DNA of 64,000 bases from Nitrincola alkalisediminis (GCF_009821115.1 NZ_VYTY01000010.1:1-64000), one strand, 5' to 3'; numbered from the stretch's first letter, positions 40,879 to 51,797 are shown. Notes: generated by a model from the letters alone, not told the origin. Numbers and translations are program-made.

Positions 40879-41799
40879 GTGGGAAAACGCTTAGGTGCAT
40901 TATCATTTGTTCTAATGTTCGCTCTTTTGGCAGGCTGTGGAAGAGGGTTTGCACCTGTTACCGATCAGTCTTTAGGTGCGAGAGGTGCTGCAAATACACA
41001 AACATCATCGCGTCCAGCTCCCTTAGCGAACCCTGGAACCTATACGGTCAAGCAAGGGGATACCCTTTACTCTATCTCTTGGCGGTATGGGCTGGATTAT
41101 CGAGAGGTTGCGCGTTGGAATTCAATTGATCAACGCTACCGTATTTATCCAGGCCAAGTGCTAAGGTTGACCAACACGGGATCATCGACCACGCAAGTAG
41201 CGGCATCAGCGCCAGCTCGTCAGGCTGCTCCTGTTGCATCAACAGCGTCTAGGCCTGCAGCGCCTGCAACGCAAACGTCGAGTGGCAGTGCTTCTCCCCG
41301 TCCTGCCTCGGCGCAGCAACCCCCCGTACAAACACCCCCATCAGCACCGCCACCTCAAACAACGGCTAGCACGGCGACATCAACGACGGCCGCGTCAAGT
41401 GCATCGGCTGCGACATCCACAGCGGGGGGCGTCCGGTGGCAGTGGCCTGCATCGGGAAATATTATCCGGCGTTTCTCTGATCGAGAGGGAGGCAACAAGG
41501 GGGTCGATATTGATGGTAAGATGGGTGACCCAATCCTTGCGGCGGCAGATGGTCGAGTTGTGTATGCGGGTAGTGGTTTGCTTGGCTATGGAAACTTAGT
41601 GATCATTAATCATAATCAACAGTTTCTTAGCGCATATGCGCATAACAGTCGCATTCTAGTGAGTGAAAATGATACTGTAAAAGCTGGAAGTAAAATAGCC
41701 GAGATGGGGAATTCGGGCACTGACCGTGTTCAGCTACACTTTGAGATCCGTCGAGACGGTAAACCCGTAGATCCATTAACCTATCTGCCAAGACGATAA
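40879..41799 (+). CDS. nlpD: lipoprotein NlpD, LytM-type amidase activator
   Basis: NlpD activates the amidase AmiC at the division site. The 306-residue product has a lipobox (LLAGC, Cys20), a LysM domain (about 53-97; TYTVKQGDTLYSISWRYG), a Pro/Ala/Ser/Thr-rich linker (about 105-182), and a C-terminal LytM domain. The metal-binding residues are degenerate: the first His is Asn (NKGVDID) and the H-x-H pair is QLHFE, so it should not be an active endopeptidase. It starts at GTG 40879. The main rpoS promoter in related bacteria lies inside nlpD. Confidence 0.93.
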   Translation: MGKRLGALSFVLMFALLAGCGRGFAPVTDQSLGARGAANTQTSSRPAPLANPGTYTVKQGDTLYSISWRYGLDYREVARWNSIDQRYRIYPGQVLRLTNTGSSTTQVAASAPARQAAPVASTASRPAAPATQTSSGSASPRPASAQQPPVQTPPSAPPPQTTASTATSTTAASSASAATSTAGGVRWQWPASGNIIRRFSDREGGNKGVDIDGKMGDPILAAADGRVVYAGSGLLGYGNLVIINHNQQFLSAYAHNSRILVSENDTVKAGSKIAEMGNSGTDRVQLHFEIRRDGKPVDPLTYLPRR

Positions 41800-41862
41800 C
41801 AATAACAACACAATAATGATAAACAGGTATACCCTGATTGCTGGCTTAGTAAGGATTAAAAC

Positions 41863-42870
41863 ATGGTTTCGATGAATGATAGCGATAAGTTCGATGAAGA
41901 GTTTATTTTGGATGCGGATCTAGAAGATAGTGACTCTGATGATGATCTTGATCTAGATTCCAGTGACGATGGTAGCGACTTTATCGATAGCGGACGAGGA
42001 CGAGGTACTAAGGCGCATGAGGATCTGATGAGTGCGCGAAGTCTAGATGCAACTCAAATGTACCTAAATGAAATTGGATTTTCGCCCTTACTATCGGCTG
42101 AAGAAGAGGTGCACTTTTCAAGATTAGCCTTAAAGGGTGATGATGCAGCACGCAAACGCATGATTGAAAGCAACTTACGTTTAGTTGTTAAAATTGCCCG
42201 TCGTTACATTAACCGTGGATTAACATTGCTGGATCTTATTGAGGAAGGTAACCTAGGACTGATTCGAGCCGTCGAAAAGTTTGATCCTGAGCGAGGTTTT
42301 CGCTTTTCAACCTATGCAACTTGGTGGATTCGTCAAACCATCGAGCGTGCAATTATGAACCAAACGCGCACTATTCGTCTCCCTATTCATGTTGTTAAAG
42401 AGCTCAACCTTTATCTTAGAGCCTCTCGTCAGTTGGCTCAAAAATTAGATCATGAACCCACCTCTGAAGAAATCGCGGCGTTGGTCGACCGTCCTGTTGA
42501 AAGTGTTGAGCGTATGCTTGGTTTGAATGAGCGGGTGACCTCTGTGGATACGCCAGCTGGAGGAGGAAGTGATAAGCCGCTGCTGGATACGATCGCAGAC
42601 GTCGACTCTGCTGACCCCGAAGTTTTACTCCAAACGAATAACATCAGTGGTAACCTAAACCGTTGGTTAGATATGTTACCGACTAAGCATTCAGAGGTGT
42701 TATCAAGACGTTTTGGTTTGCGTGGATATGAAATCAGCACTCTTGAAGAGGTGGGTAATGAAATTGGCCTAACGCGCGAACGTGTTAGGCAAATTCAAGT
42801 TGAAGGGCTGCGCAAGCTTAGAGATATTGTCGAGAAAAATGGCCTTACCGAAGAAGATTTGCTCCAGTAA
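41863..42870 (+). CDS. rpoS: stationary-phase sigma factor RpoS
   Basis: Sigma-38, the master factor of the general stress response. The 335-residue product has region 1.2 ([23 protein letters not shown]), region 2 ([16 protein letters not shown], then [33 protein letters not shown]), region 3, and region 4.2 helix-turn-helix ([27 protein letters not shown]). Region 1.1 is very acidic, an Asp/Ser-rich stretch between residues 10 and 45. The start may be ATG 41863 or ATG 41872. It follows nlpD. Confidence 0.97.
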   Translation: MVSMNDSDKFDEEFILDADLEDSDSDDDLDLDSSDDGSDFIDSGRGRGTKAHEDLMSARSLDATQMYLNEIGFSPLLSAEEEVHFSRLALKGDDAARKRMIESNLRLVVKIARRYINRGLTLLDLIEEGNLGLIRAVEKFDPERGFRFSTYATWWIRQTIERAIMNQTRTIRLPIHVVKELNLYLRASRQLAQKLDHEPTSEEIAALVDRPVESVERMLGLNERVTSVDTPAGGGSDKPLLDTIADVDSADPEVLLQTNNISGNLNRWLDMLPTKHSEVLSRRFGLRGYEISTLEEVGNEIGLTRERVRQIQVEGLRKLRDIVEKNGLTEEDLLQ

Positions 42871-42880
42871 GCATCCTATT

Positions 42881-42920
42881 CAACTGACTCAGATAGCTTA
42901 GATGCATTCTGAGTCAGTTG
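42881..42920. terminator. hairpin between convergent rpoS and mutS
   Basis: A perfect 12-bp stem, CAACTGACTCAG with CTGAGTCAGTTG (42881-42892 and 42909-42920), encloses a 16-base loop. There is a short T-run after it on the plus strand (TTTT, 42926-42929) and none on the minus strand. Its place between convergent genes suggests a terminator, probably better for rpoS. Confidence 0.65.
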
Positions 42921-42927
42921 TCGTGTT

Positions 42928-45513
42928 TTAACACAATTTCTTTAGCTCGTTTAACAGCACTAATGCCTCAATCGGTGTCAGATTGTTAGGGTTTATTTCG
43001 GCTAATTTTTCCTCAACTTGGCTCTTGGTTGAAAATAAATCAACTTGGCAGGGCTCATGAACCTTAGTGCTCGTCTGCGGCGCAGCTTGGTGAGACTTGG
43101 ATTCAATTTCAAGTTGATGAAGCTTTAATCGTGCAGACTCAATAACACTGGTCGGTACCCCTGCAAGCTGTGCGACTTGTAAACCGTAGCTTTGACTGGC
43201 AGCACCCTCTTTGACTTCATGCATAAACACGATGCGGTCTTGATGTTCGATCGCAGTTAAGTGAATGTTAGCAACTCCAGAAAGCTGCTCTGCCAGTAAT
43301 GTCAATTCAAAGTAGTGAGTGGCAAATAGCACGAAGGCTTTGGTCCTGTAGGCCAAGTATTCTGCACAAGACCACGCCAACGAGAGCCCATCAAACGTGC
43401 TTGTTCCTCTCCCAACTTCGTCCATCAAGACCAGACTGCGTGCTGTCGCATTATGTAAAATATTCGCCGTTTCATTCATCTCGACCATGAAGGTTGAACG
43501 TCCCCCTGCTAAGTCATCTGACGACCCCATCCGGGTGAAAATACGATCGACTAAGCCTATCTCTGCTGAGTGAGCGGGTACATAGCTGCCAATATGCGCC
43601 ATTAATACAATTAAGGCTGTTTGGCGCATATAGGTAGATTTACCGCCCATGTTAGGGCCTGTGATAATCAACATGTGACGTGTGTCATGAAGATTGATTG
43701 AGTTAGCGACAAAAGGAGACGACGTCGTTGATTCCACCACTGGGTGACGGCCTTCTGAAATGGATAGGATACGATCTTCCGAAAGCTGCGGCGCAACATA
43801 ATTAAGATGATAGGCTCTATCGGCCAGGCTGTTCAATAAGTCCAGCTCTGCTAACGCTGAAGCGGAAAGTTGCAGAGGGCCTAGCTGCTGTTGCAAAAGG
43901 GTCAGTAGCCCCTCGTAGAGCTCTTTCTCGCGCGCCAATGCTCTCCCTTTGGCGCTCAGCGCTTTGTCCTCAAAGGCTTTGAGTTCTGGGGTAATGTAGC
44001 GCTCTGCGTTTTTTAATGTTTGGCGGCGAATGTAATCGGCAGGTACTTGAGTGGCTTGATTCCGACTGAGCTCAATGTAGTAGCCATGCACACGGTTATA
44101 CCCGACCTTTAAGGTTGCAAGTCCTGTGCGCTCCCGCTCCCGCTGCTCCAGTTCAAGCAAATACCCGCCTGCATTTTCACTTAATGCACGCAGTTCATCG
44201 AGTTCTGCATCATAGCCCTCGGCAATGACGCCGCCATCTCTAATGACAACGGGAGGAGCGTCGGTCACCGCTTGTGAGAGTAGCGTCGCTAGATCAGGAA
44301 AATCACTGATTTGTTCAGCTAAATCTTGCAATAAGGGGGCGTCTGTATTTTGTAGAAGCCGCTGTACGAGGGGTAAAGCTTGAAGACTGTGTCTAAGTCT
44401 TTCTAGATCTCTGGGTCGTGCTGAACCTAGAGCCACCCGAGATAAAATGCGTTCTGTATCGCCGATAGGCTTAAGCGCTTCAGAGATCGCTTCAAAATGT
44501 AAATCCTCCAAGCACCATCTAATGGCATCTTGACGTGACTTTAATCTTGCCAAATCACGCAGAGGGCGATGTAACCATCGCTTTAGCAAACGACTGCCCA
44601 TTGCCGTGCAAGTAGTGTCGAGCACAGCTGCAAGTGTGTTTTCGCGTCCACCCTGTAGATTTTGATCCAATTCGAGGTTCTTACGCGTGGCGCCATCAAG
44701 TTGGACGGCTTCGTTGCGCTGCTCAATTTGTATTCTGCGAATATGAGGAAGTTGGCTGCGTTGAGTGTCACGTGCATACTGTAATAAACAGCCTGCCGCC
44801 GCGATACCCGCATGCATATCTTGGCAACCAAATCCGCTTAAATCTTTAACTTTAAATTGATCGCATAGAAGTTTTTGGCAAGTTTCGTTATCGAAGTACC
44901 AAGGTGGTTGAATTCTGACCCCTTTTCGGCTTTGGATTAAAGGAAAGATGGAGGGACTATCGCTGCACAGTAGTTCGGCGGGCTGAAGTCGTTCAATTTC
45001 ACTGAGCAGACCTTCCTCACTATCGAGCTCAAGTAAACTAAAGCGTCCAGAGCTAAGATCCAGCAACGCAATCCCGTAGCGTGTGTTTTGAAAGTACGCA
45101 GCGACCAAAAGATTGTCACGGGACTCATCCAGAAAAGCCTCATCCGTAAGTGTACCCGGTGTAACAATGCGAGCGACTTGGCGGTCGACAGGGCCTTTGC
45201 TGGTGGCGGGATCACCGACTTGTTCACAAATAACAACCGATTCACCTTGGCGGACAAGTCTGGCAATATATCCCTCAGCCGCATGATACGGAACTCCGGC
45301 CATAGGGATAGGTTGGCCGTCCGATTTCCCTCTTGCCGTTAACGAGATATCGAGCAAAGCAGAGGCGCGTTTGGCATCATCGTAAAAGAGTTCATAAAAA
45401 TCACCCATACGATAAAACAGTATTTGATGAGGGTGTTCTGCTTTTATGCGCAGATACTGCTTCATCATAGGGGTATGATTATCGGAAATGCTGGCTGGGA
45501 GTGAAGAAGTCAT
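42928..45513 (-). CDS. mutS: DNA mismatch repair protein MutS
   Basis: MutS recognises mismatches and starts methyl-directed repair. The 861-residue product has the N-terminal mismatch-reading motif in [14 protein letters not shown] (Phe-x-Glu), connector and lever domains, and the C-terminal ATPase with Walker [14 protein letters not shown] (near residue 620), Walker B region [16 protein letters not shown], and a helix-turn-helix tail. Length is close to E. coli MutS (853). It converges on rpoS and is divergent from pncC. Confidence 0.97.
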   Translation of the reverse strand: MTSSLPASISDNHTPMMKQYLRIKAEHPHQILFYRMGDFYELFYDDAKRASALLDISLTARGKSDGQPIPMAGVPYHAAEGYIARLVRQGESVVICEQVGDPATSKGPVDRQVARIVTPGTLTDEAFLDESRDNLLVAAYFQNTRYGIALLDLSSGRFSLLELDSEEGLLSEIERLQPAELLCSDSPSIFPLIQSRKGVRIQPPWYFDNETCQKLLCDQFKVKDLSGFGCQDMHAGIAAAGCLLQYARDTQRSQLPHIRRIQIEQRNEAVQLDGATRKNLELDQNLQGGRENTLAAVLDTTCTAMGSRLLKRWLHRPLRDLARLKSRQDAIRWCLEDLHFEAISEALKPIGDTERILSRVALGSARPRDLERLRHSLQALPLVQRLLQNTDAPLLQDLAEQISDFPDLATLLSQAVTDAPPVVIRDGGVIAEGYDAELDELRALSENAGGYLLELEQRERERTGLATLKVGYNRVHGYYIELSRNQATQVPADYIRRQTLKNAERYITPELKAFEDKALSAKGRALAREKELYEGLLTLLQQQLGPLQLSASALAELDLLNSLADRAYHLNYVAPQLSEDRILSISEGRHPVVESTTSSPFVANSINLHDTRHMLIITGPNMGGKSTYMRQTALIVLMAHIGSYVPAHSAEIGLVDRIFTRMGSSDDLAGGRSTFMVEMNETANILHNATARSLVLMDEVGRGTSTFDGLSLAWSCAEYLAYRTKAFVLFATHYFELTLLAEQLSGVANIHLTAIEHQDRIVFMHEVKEGAASQSYGLQVAQLAGVPTSVIESARLKLHQLEIESKSHQAAPQTSTKVHEPCQVDLFSTKSQVEEKLAEINPNNLTPIEALVLLNELKKLC

Positions 45514-45611
45514 TGTGCCCTTAAAGGTTGAAAAATCAAAAGTCGTCTGTAACTGAGTTAAGCCTCTATTCTAAGATAAAAGTTCAACAGAGCGTATAGG
45601 AGAAAAATCCG

Positions 45612-46094
45612 ATGCATATAAAAAAACTCGCTGCCGAGGTTGGAGAGTTGCTTCGTGAGTATCAGGCGCATGTTTCCACAGCTGAGTCTTGCACGGGTGG
45701 AGGGATCGCTCAGGCAATTACATCGACTCCGGGTTCTTCTGCTTGGTATGAATACGGTTTTGTCACCTATTCAAATACGGCTAAAACCCAGCTTTTAGGG
45801 GTAAATGATGCATTAATTCAAGCAAAAGGCGCCGTGAGTGAAGATGTCGTTAAAGCGATGGCGGAGGGGGCCTTGCAGAAAAGTGGTGCTGATATTTCTG
45901 TGGCCGTCAGTGGTGTTGCTGGACCGGATGGTGGAACACCTATGAAACCAGTAGGTACAGTATGGTTGGCTTGGGCGATGAAAGGGCAGCCAACGAGAAC
46001 CTGCCTGAGTTTTTTTCAAGGGGATCGTGATAGTATCCGTGAGCAAACAGTTATTCAGGCACTTGAAGGAATTCTTGCTTATTTGCCGCGATGA
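45612..46094 (+). CDS. pncC: nicotinamide-nucleotide amidase (CinA C-terminal family)
   Basis: PncC deamidates nicotinamide mononucleotide to nicotinate mononucleotide, recycling NAD. The 160-residue product has the signature VSTAESCTGGGIAQAIT (Ser-Cys active-site region) and SVAVSGVAGPDGGTPMKPVGTVWLAW. It is the stand-alone C-terminal domain without the N-terminal CinA pyrophosphatase domain. It sits just upstream of recA, a common arrangement in gammaproteobacteria. Confidence 0.93.
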   Translation: MHIKKLAAEVGELLREYQAHVSTAESCTGGGIAQAITSTPGSSAWYEYGFVTYSNTAKTQLLGVNDALIQAKGAVSEDVVKAMAEGALQKSGADISVAVSGVAGPDGGTPMKPVGTVWLAWAMKGQPTRTCLSFFQGDRDSIREQTVIQALEGILAYLPR

Positions 46095-46122
46095 CTTGCA
46101 ATCTTGAAAAGTTATGAAATAA

Positions 46123-46142
46123 TACTGTTCAGATATACAGTA
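46123..46142. promoter_or_regulatory. LexA-binding SOS box upstream of recA
   Basis: TACTGTTCAGATATACAGTA has the exact CTG-N10-CAG core and the outer TA pairs of the gammaproteobacterial LexA operator (consensus TACTGTATATATATACAGTA). It ends 33 bases before the recA ATG, where a LexA operator is expected. Confidence 0.93.
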
Positions 46143-46175
46143 TTTTAGATTAAGCATCCTTACATGAGGTTCGCA

Positions 46176-47219
46176 ATGGACGAAAATAGAAAGAAAGCCC
46201 TTGATGTCGCACTGTCTCAAATTGAACGTCAGTTCGGAAAAGGGGCGGTGATGCGTATGGGTGATCAGCCAAGAGAAGTGATCCCCAGTGTTTCAACGGG
46301 ATCATTAGGGTTGGATATCGCATTAGGACTAGGAGGTCTGCCTTATGGACGTATCGTTGAAATTTACGGTCCTGAGTCGTCAGGTAAAACAACGCTAACG
46401 TTACAGGTTATTGCTGAAGCACAAAAGCAGGGTAAAACCTGTGCCTTCGTAGATGCTGAACATGCATTGGATCCTATTTATGCCGAAAAATTAGGAGTTG
46501 ATGTTGACTCACTGCTGGTCTCTCAACCGGATACAGGTGAGCAAGCATTAGAAATCACCGACATGTTGGTACGTTCAAATGCTGTTGATGTCATTGTCGT
46601 TGACTCGGTCGCAGCCTTAACGCCAAAAGCTGAAATTGAAGGCGAAATGGGTGACTCCCACATGGGCTTGCAGGCACGATTGATGTCACAAGCATTGCGT
46701 AAGCTCACGGGGAGTGTAAAAAACGCGAATACTTTATTGATTTTCATCAACCAGATTCGTATGAAAATTGGTGTTATGTTTGGTAGCCCTGAAACGACAA
46801 CTGGCGGTAATGCGTTGAAGTTTTATGCATCTGTTCGTTTGGATATTCGTCGTATAGGCTCAGTGAAGCAAGGCGAGGAAGTCGTGGGCAGTGAAACGCG
46901 CGTTAAGGTTGTGAAAAACAAAGTTTCACCTCCTTTTAAACAAGCTGAATTCCAAATCATGTATGGCAGTGGAATCTACCATATGGGTGAAGTTATTGAT
47001 TTGGGTGTTAAAGAAAAACTGATTGATAAAGCGGGTGCTTGGTACGCTTATAAGGGCGATAAAATAGGACAGGGTAAAGCCAATGCGGCTCGTTATCTCG
47101 AAGAGCATCCTGAAATAGCAGCTGAGGTTGAAGCTGAAATACGCCGTCGTTTGCTCACTGGATCAGATGTCAAACAGTCAGACATGGATACCGAAACAGA
47201 AGCGGATTTAGATTCTTAA
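46176..47219 (+). CDS. recA: recombinase RecA
   Basis: RecA drives strand exchange and triggers LexA cleavage in the SOS response. The 347-residue product has Walker [12 protein letters not shown], the Walker B region [10 protein letters not shown], the L2-loop segment [20 protein letters not shown], and the acidic C-terminus [13 protein letters not shown] longer frame opens at 46164, but the ATG at 46176 gives the canonical [13 protein letters not shown] start. It is under a LexA operator and followed by recX. Confidence 0.98.
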   Translation: MDENRKKALDVALSQIERQFGKGAVMRMGDQPREVIPSVSTGSLGLDIALGLGGLPYGRIVEIYGPESSGKTTLTLQVIAEAQKQGKTCAFVDAEHALDPIYAEKLGVDVDSLLVSQPDTGEQALEITDMLVRSNAVDVIVVDSVAALTPKAEIEGEMGDSHMGLQARLMSQALRKLTGSVKNANTLLIFINQIRMKIGVMFGSPETTTGGNALKFYASVRLDIRRIGSVKQGEEVVGSETRVKVVKNKVSPPFKQAEFQIMYGSGIYHMGEVIDLGVKEKLIDKAGAWYAYKGDKIGQGKANAARYLEEHPEIAAEVEAEIRRRLLTGSDVKQSDMDTETEADLDS

Positions 47220-47225
47220 TCTCAT

Positions 47226-47253
47226 ACGCTAGAACGCATGTCAGCTCTAGCGT
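47226..47253. other. recA-recX intergenic hairpin
   Basis: The stem ACGCTAGA with TCTAGCGT (47226-47233 and 47246-47253) has no T-run. In E. coli a leaky hairpin between recA and recX keeps RecX at a low level; a similar role is plausible here. Confidence 0.5.
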
Positions 47254-47288
47254 TGATTGCGTCACACCTCTAAGACAGGAGGCAGGAT

Positions 47289-47750
47289 ATGTCCTCGGAA
47301 CTCAACGCACAGGAATTGCGTTACAAAATTATTAGCTTGCTGGCTCGCCGTGAGTATTCACGTGCCGAGTTGAGCAAGCGTCTTCAATCGCAAACCTCCG
47401 ATATTTATGTATTACATTCTGTGTTGGATCAATTAGCCGAAGATGGCTATCAAAGCGACTACCGCTTTACCGAAATGTTTATCCGAAACCGATTGGGTCA
47501 ATGTTACGGTGAAGCACGCATACGCTACGAGCTTCGTCAAAAAGGAATTGAGGAGGAGTTGGTTGATACGATTCTAGGTGAGTTTGACCCCGATTGGTTT
47601 GAACTTGCAAAAACTTTAGCGAATAAACGGTTTACACTTACCGAAAATCCACCCGCTAAAGACTACGCTAAATGTATGAGGTATCTTTTAAATCATGGGT
47701 TTAGTTACGATCAGGCGCGGGAAAGTTTAAAACGTCAAGTAATTGACTAG
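47289..47750 (+). CDS. recX: regulatory protein RecX
   Basis: RecX caps and inhibits RecA filaments. The 153-residue helical protein has the three tandem three-helix RecX repeats, with the start LRYKIISLLARREYSRAELSKRL, then DGYQSDYRFTEMFIRNRLGQCYGEARIRYELRQKGI and the terminal repeat (CMRYLLNHGFSYDQARESL). Its length matches E. coli RecX (166). It lies 70 bases after recA, and is followed by alaS. Confidence 0.92.
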   Translation: MSSELNAQELRYKIISLLARREYSRAELSKRLQSQTSDIYVLHSVLDQLAEDGYQSDYRFTEMFIRNRLGQCYGEARIRYELRQKGIEEELVDTILGEFDPDWFELAKTLANKRFTLTENPPAKDYAKCMRYLLNHGFSYDQARESLKRQVID

Positions 47751-47788
47751 GCTTTTTAAAATTTATCGTACATTTTAGAAGGATTCGA

Positions 47789-47794
47789 TATAAT
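47789..47794 (+). promoter_or_regulatory. possible alaS promoter -10 element
   Basis: A perfect -10 hexamer, TATAAT, lies 45 bases before the alaS ATG in an A+T-rich gap. The -35 at proper spacing is weak (near 47765-47771). A transcript from recA/recX may also reach alaS. Confidence 0.4.
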
Positions 47795-47839
47795 ATCGGG
47801 TCTTTTTGAAACCGTACCCCAGGCAGCGGATCAGTTACT

Positions 47840-50446
47840 ATGAAATACATGACCAGCGCAGAGATACGTCAGGCGTTTCTTGAATATTTTAGTCAGCAAG
47901 GGCACACCATTGTCCCCTCAAGCTCGCTTATACCGGGTAATGACCCGACCTTGCTTTTTACAAATGCGGGTATGGTCCAGTTTAAGGATGTCTTTTTAGG
48001 CACTGATAAACGTGATTATGTCCGAGCGACCACTTCTCAACGTTGCGTTCGAGCAGGTGGTAAACACAATGATCTTGAGAACGTCGGATACACAGCTCGC
48101 CATCACACATTTTTTGAAATGCTCGGCAACTTCAGTTTTGGCGATTACTTTAAGCAAGACGCTATACGTTTTGCATGGACGTTCCTAACGGAAGTGTTGC
48201 AGTTACCCAAAGAAAAGCTTTGGGTAACCGTCCATCATAGTGACGACGAAGCCGAACATATCTGGAAAAACGAGATAGGTGCCGATCCTCAAAGATTTTC
48301 TAAGTTGGATGAGGATAACTTCTGGTCAATGGGTGACACAGGACCGTGCGGCCCTTGTACCGAAATATTTTATGACCATGGACCGGATGTTGCAGGTGGG
48401 CCACCAGGAAGCCCAGACGATGACGGTGACCGTTATATCGAAATCTGGAACATCGTATTTATGCAATACAATCGGTCAGCTGATGGCAAGATGTCGCCCT
48501 TGCCGAAGCCATCCGTAGATACGGGAATGGGGCTTGAACGTGTTGCTGCTGTGTTGCAGCAGGTTCACAGTAATTATGAGATTGATTTGTTTGTGGCCTT
48601 GTTACAGGCTGCAGCAAGCGCTGTTGGTACTGATGACCTGCAGCAAAAGTCATTGAGAGTTATTGCGGATCATATACGTTCTGCCTGCTTTTTGATTATT
48701 GATGGCGTTGTGCCTTCAAATGAAGGACGTGGCTATGTGTTGAGACGTATAGTGCGCAGAGCCATTCGTCATGGTAATAAGTTGGGCGCGAAAGATGTTT
48801 TCTTCCATAAGTTAGTAGCCGCGATGGCGAATGTGATGGGAGACGCCTATCCGGAATTGCGCACACAGCAAGCCAACATAGAGAAAATTCTGTTAAAAGA
48901 AGAGCAGCAGTTTGCACGCACTTTGGAGAACGGCATGTCGATTCTGGAGCAAGCAATCGCTTCATTGGCCGACTCAGTTTTGCCGGGTGATATAGTGTTC
49001 AAACTCTATGATACCTATGGATTTCCAGTCGACTTGACGGCTGACGTTGCGAGAGAACAAAACTTAACGCTTGATATGGCTGGCTTTGAAGCAGAAATGG
49101 AGCAGCAGCGCCAAAGAGCGCGCGCCGCGGGTCAATTTGCTGTTGATTACAATGATCAAATTCAGCTAGACGGTGAAACTCAGTTTACTGGGTATGAAGC
49201 TCTTGAGGATCGCAGTAAAGTCGTTGCGCTTATTTTGAACGGCGAAAAAGTTGAGCAGTTGTCTGCAGGTCAGCAGGGGATTGTTGTATTAGAAAATACC
49301 AGTTTTTACGCTGAGTCCGGTGGTCAAGTGGGAGACTCGGGACGGCTGCTTTGGGATAAGGGTGAGTTTCAGGTACAAGACTGTACCAAAGAAGGTAAGC
49401 ACCATTTACACCATGGTGTTTTACAAGAAGGTGTTTTATGCGTTGGGGACTCCCTCGTCACCGAGGTTGATCAGGCGAAGCGTCAGGCAACGGCTCTCAA
49501 TCACTCAGCAACACATTTACTGCATGAAGCATTGCGTCGTGTGCTCGGCGAGCATGTTATGCAAAAAGGCTCTTTAGTGAATGCTGAGCGCCTTCGTTTC
49601 GATTTTTCGCACTTTGAGGCTGTCACATCCGATGAGTTGGCTGAAATTGAGGCGATGGTCAATCAGCAGGTCTTAAATAACTCTCTCGTAACCACTGAGT
49701 TAATGGAGTTGGATGCTGCAAAAGCAAAAGGTGCCATGGCGCTGTTTGGAGAAAAATATGACAGCGAAGTTCGTGTGCTAGCAATGGGAGATGGCTTCTC
49801 TACAGAGCTTTGTGGGGGAACTCATGTAAAACGAACAGGTGATATAGGCGTATTTAGAATCCTTTCTGAAAGCGGTATTGCTGCAGGAGTACGACGTATT
49901 GAGGCTGTTACAGGGCTGAATGCGCTTGCGTATATCTCTGAGACTCAAAAAGCCTTAGAGGATATCGCGTCGATGTTAAAAGCATCGCGTCCGTTGGTGG
50001 TTGAAAAAGTTAAAGCACTCTTTGACCGCCAGCGCGTTGTTGAAAAAGAATTAGAACGTTTGCAGGCTAAGTTGGCGACAGCCCAGAGTGGTGACTTACT
50101 TGAAAAAGTCATGGATGTTCAGGGTGTAAAAGTATTGGCAACATTGGTTGAAGGGGCAGATCCAAAGACTCTTCGAGATTTATTGGATAAGCTTCGTAAC
50201 AAGCTTGAAAGTGGCGTTATTGTTCTCTTTTCTGCTGTTGATGGTAAAGCTAGCGTGATTGCAGGTGTCAGTAAAGATCTGACAAATCGTATAAAAGCGG
50301 GCGATCTTGTTAAGACGATTTCTGCAGACCTTGGTGGCAAAGGGGGCGGGCGCCCAGATATGGCTCAGGGCGGTGGTGCTGATATTGAGGCTATTCCTTC
50401 AATTGTTCAGAGAGTTCCCGCTTTGGTTGAGCAGGCGATAAGCTAA
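47840..50446 (+). CDS. alaS: alanyl-tRNA synthetase
   Basis: This enzyme charges tRNA-Ala and edits mischarged Ser and Gly. The 868-residue product has the class II catalytic core (about 1-250; [47 protein letters not shown] split by the motif 2 loop), tRNA-binding domain (about 250-460), editing domain with zinc ligands HSATHLLH and CGGTH (about 555-705), and the C-Ala domain. Its length is near E. coli AlaS (876). Confidence 0.97.
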   Translation: MKYMTSAEIRQAFLEYFSQQGHTIVPSSSLIPGNDPTLLFTNAGMVQFKDVFLGTDKRDYVRATTSQRCVRAGGKHNDLENVGYTARHHTFFEMLGNFSFGDYFKQDAIRFAWTFLTEVLQLPKEKLWVTVHHSDDEAEHIWKNEIGADPQRFSKLDEDNFWSMGDTGPCGPCTEIFYDHGPDVAGGPPGSPDDDGDRYIEIWNIVFMQYNRSADGKMSPLPKPSVDTGMGLERVAAVLQQVHSNYEIDLFVALLQAAASAVGTDDLQQKSLRVIADHIRSACFLIIDGVVPSNEGRGYVLRRIVRRAIRHGNKLGAKDVFFHKLVAAMANVMGDAYPELRTQQANIEKILLKEEQQFARTLENGMSILEQAIASLADSVLPGDIVFKLYDTYGFPVDLTADVAREQNLTLDMAGFEAEMEQQRQRARAAGQFAVDYNDQIQLDGETQFTGYEALEDRSKVVALILNGEKVEQLSAGQQGIVVLENTSFYAESGGQVGDSGRLLWDKGEFQVQDCTKEGKHHLHHGVLQEGVLCVGDSLVTEVDQAKRQATALNHSATHLLHEALRRVLGEHVMQKGSLVNAERLRFDFSHFEAVTSDELAEIEAMVNQQVLNNSLVTTELMELDAAKAKGAMALFGEKYDSEVRVLAMGDGFSTELCGGTHVKRTGDIGVFRILSESGIAAGVRRIEAVTGLNALAYISETQKALEDIASMLKASRPLVVEKVKALFDRQRVVEKELERLQAKLATAQSGDLLEKVMDVQGVKVLATLVEGADPKTLRDLLDKLRNKLESGVIVLFSAVDGKASVIAGVSKDLTNRIKAGDLVKTISADLGGKGGGRPDMAQGGGADIEAIPSIVQRVPALVEQAIS

Positions 50447-50461
50447 GTTTTGTTGGCCTAT

Positions 50462-50480
50462 ACCTGCGCGGTGCGCAGGT
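50462..50480 (+). other. perfect hairpin in lysC leader
   Basis: ACCTGCGC-GGT-GCGCAGGT, an 8-bp perfect stem with a 3-base loop, lies 16 bases after the alaS stop and 6 bases before the lysC ribosome-binding sequence (CCGGAG). There is no T-tract, so it is not a usual terminator. It could influence lysC translation or stabilise the alaS 3' end. Confidence 0.55.
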
Positions 50481-50499
50481 GTTACCGGAGAAATTTGAA

Positions 50500-51735
50500 A
50501 TGGCGTTATACGTACAGAAATACGGTGGGACTTCAGTAGGTTCAATTGAGCGTATCGAAGCTGTAGCGGATAAGGTCAGCTCATTCCGTCAGCGCGGCGA
50601 TGATGTTGTCGTTGTGCTGTCAGCTATGAGCGGTGAAACCAATCGTTTAATTGGTTTGGCTAAGAGTATTACGTCTGAACCTGATCCGCGGGAGTTGGAC
50701 GTACTAGTGTCAACGGGTGAACAAGTGACGATTGCGCTTTTATGCATGGCATTGCAAAAGCGCGGCTTTGAAGCTCGTTCGTACACTGGGGCGCAAGTGA
50801 AAATTCTAACGGATCGAGCTTACAGTAAAGCACGTATTCAGGATATTGAAACTGAAAGAATGCGTTCGGATCTTGCGGCAGGACGAGTTGTGGTTGTGGC
50901 TGGATTCCAAGGCGTTGACCCTGACGGGAATATTACTACACTTGGAAGAGGTGGATCCGATACTACAGGTGTGGCATTGGCGGCTGCGTTAAAAGCAGAT
51001 GAGTGTCAAATTTATACAGATGTTGACGGTGTCTATACAACAGACCCCAGAGTGGTTGAGTCGGCGCAGCGTCTTGAGAAAATCACCTTTGAAGAAATGC
51101 TCGAGATGGCCAGCTTAGGCTCAAAAGTACTGCAGATTCGAAGCGTTGAATTTGCGGGTAAATATAAAGTACCCCTGCGTGTGCTTTCAAGTATGGTTGA
51201 TGGCCCAGGCACACTGATTACAACAGAGGATGAGACTGACGTGGAAAAACCGGTAATTTCAGGTATCGCGTTTAATCGTGATGAGGCTAAACTGACAGTA
51301 GTAGGTGTGCCTGATATTCCAGGTGTTGCATCGCGCATCTTGGGTCCAGTGAGTCGCGCTAATATTGAAGTTGACATGATTGTTCAGAACGTAGCTGGTG
51401 ATAAAACCACGGACTTCACCTTTACGGTTCATCGCAACGATTATGAGAAGACTAAGAAAATTCTCGAAAAAGTTGTATCTGAGTTGGGCGCACGTGAGTG
51501 CTCGGGTGATAATAAAATTGCTAAAGTATCGATTGTCGGTGTTGGGATGAGATCCCATGCCGGTGTTGCTAGCAAGATGTTTGATACGCTGGCAAACGAA
51601 AATATTAATATTCAGATGATCTCAACATCTGAAATTAAAGTATCAGTAGTGATCGCAGAAAAATATCTTGAGTTGGCGGTGCGTGCACTCCACTCATCAT
51701 TTAATCTCGATGCAACTGATACAGTGTCTGAGTGA
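50500..51735 (+). CDS. lysC: aspartate kinase
   Basis: This is the first enzyme of the aspartate pathway to lysine, threonine, methionine and diaminopimelate. The 411-residue product has the amino-acid-kinase domain (VQKYGGTSVGS start; LGRGGSDTTGVALAAALKAD) and two C-terminal ACT domains (about 265-405; LTVVGVPDIPGVASRILGPV and IVGVGMRSHAGVASKMFDTL), which should make it feedback-inhibited by lysine and/or threonine. The longer frame from 50479 is less likely; the ATG at 50500 follows CCGGAG. The alaS-lysC-csrA order is typical of Pseudomonas-like genomes. Confidence 0.95.
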   Translation: MALYVQKYGGTSVGSIERIEAVADKVSSFRQRGDDVVVVLSAMSGETNRLIGLAKSITSEPDPRELDVLVSTGEQVTIALLCMALQKRGFEARSYTGAQVKILTDRAYSKARIQDIETERMRSDLAAGRVVVVAGFQGVDPDGNITTLGRGGSDTTGVALAAALKADECQIYTDVDGVYTTDPRVVESAQRLEKITFEEMLEMASLGSKVLQIRSVEFAGKYKVPLRVLSSMVDGPGTLITTEDETDVEKPVISGIAFNRDEAKLTVVGVPDIPGVASRILGPVSRANIEVDMIVQNVAGDKTTDFTFTVHRNDYEKTKKILEKVVSELGARECSGDNKIAKVSIVGVGMRSHAGVASKMFDTLANENINIQMISTSEIKVSVVIAEKYLELAVRALHSSFNLDATDTVSE

Positions 51736-51780
51736 ATGTAGGATGCGTCATCCTGTAATCACTTTATCAGCTTAAACAAA

Positions 51781-51790
51781 GGACGAAGGA
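51781..51790 (+). promoter_or_regulatory. GGA-rich csrA leader, possible CsrA autoregulatory site
   Basis: Two GGA motifs (51781-51783, 51788-51790) lie at the csrA ribosome-binding site (AAGGAG). CsrA recognises GGA in mRNA leaders and represses its own translation in E. coli. The match here is only the motif; pairing was not tested. Confidence 0.4.
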
Positions 51791-51797
51791 GATTCAC

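Noticed and set aside
42450-42740. Minus-strand frame inside rpoS
   Set aside because: It is opposite the fully conserved RpoS regions 3 and 4 and has no domain of its own.
50462-50480. Lysine riboswitch ahead of lysC
   Set aside because: Only about 50 bases separate alaS from lysC, far too short for the lysine aptamer; only a simple hairpin is present.
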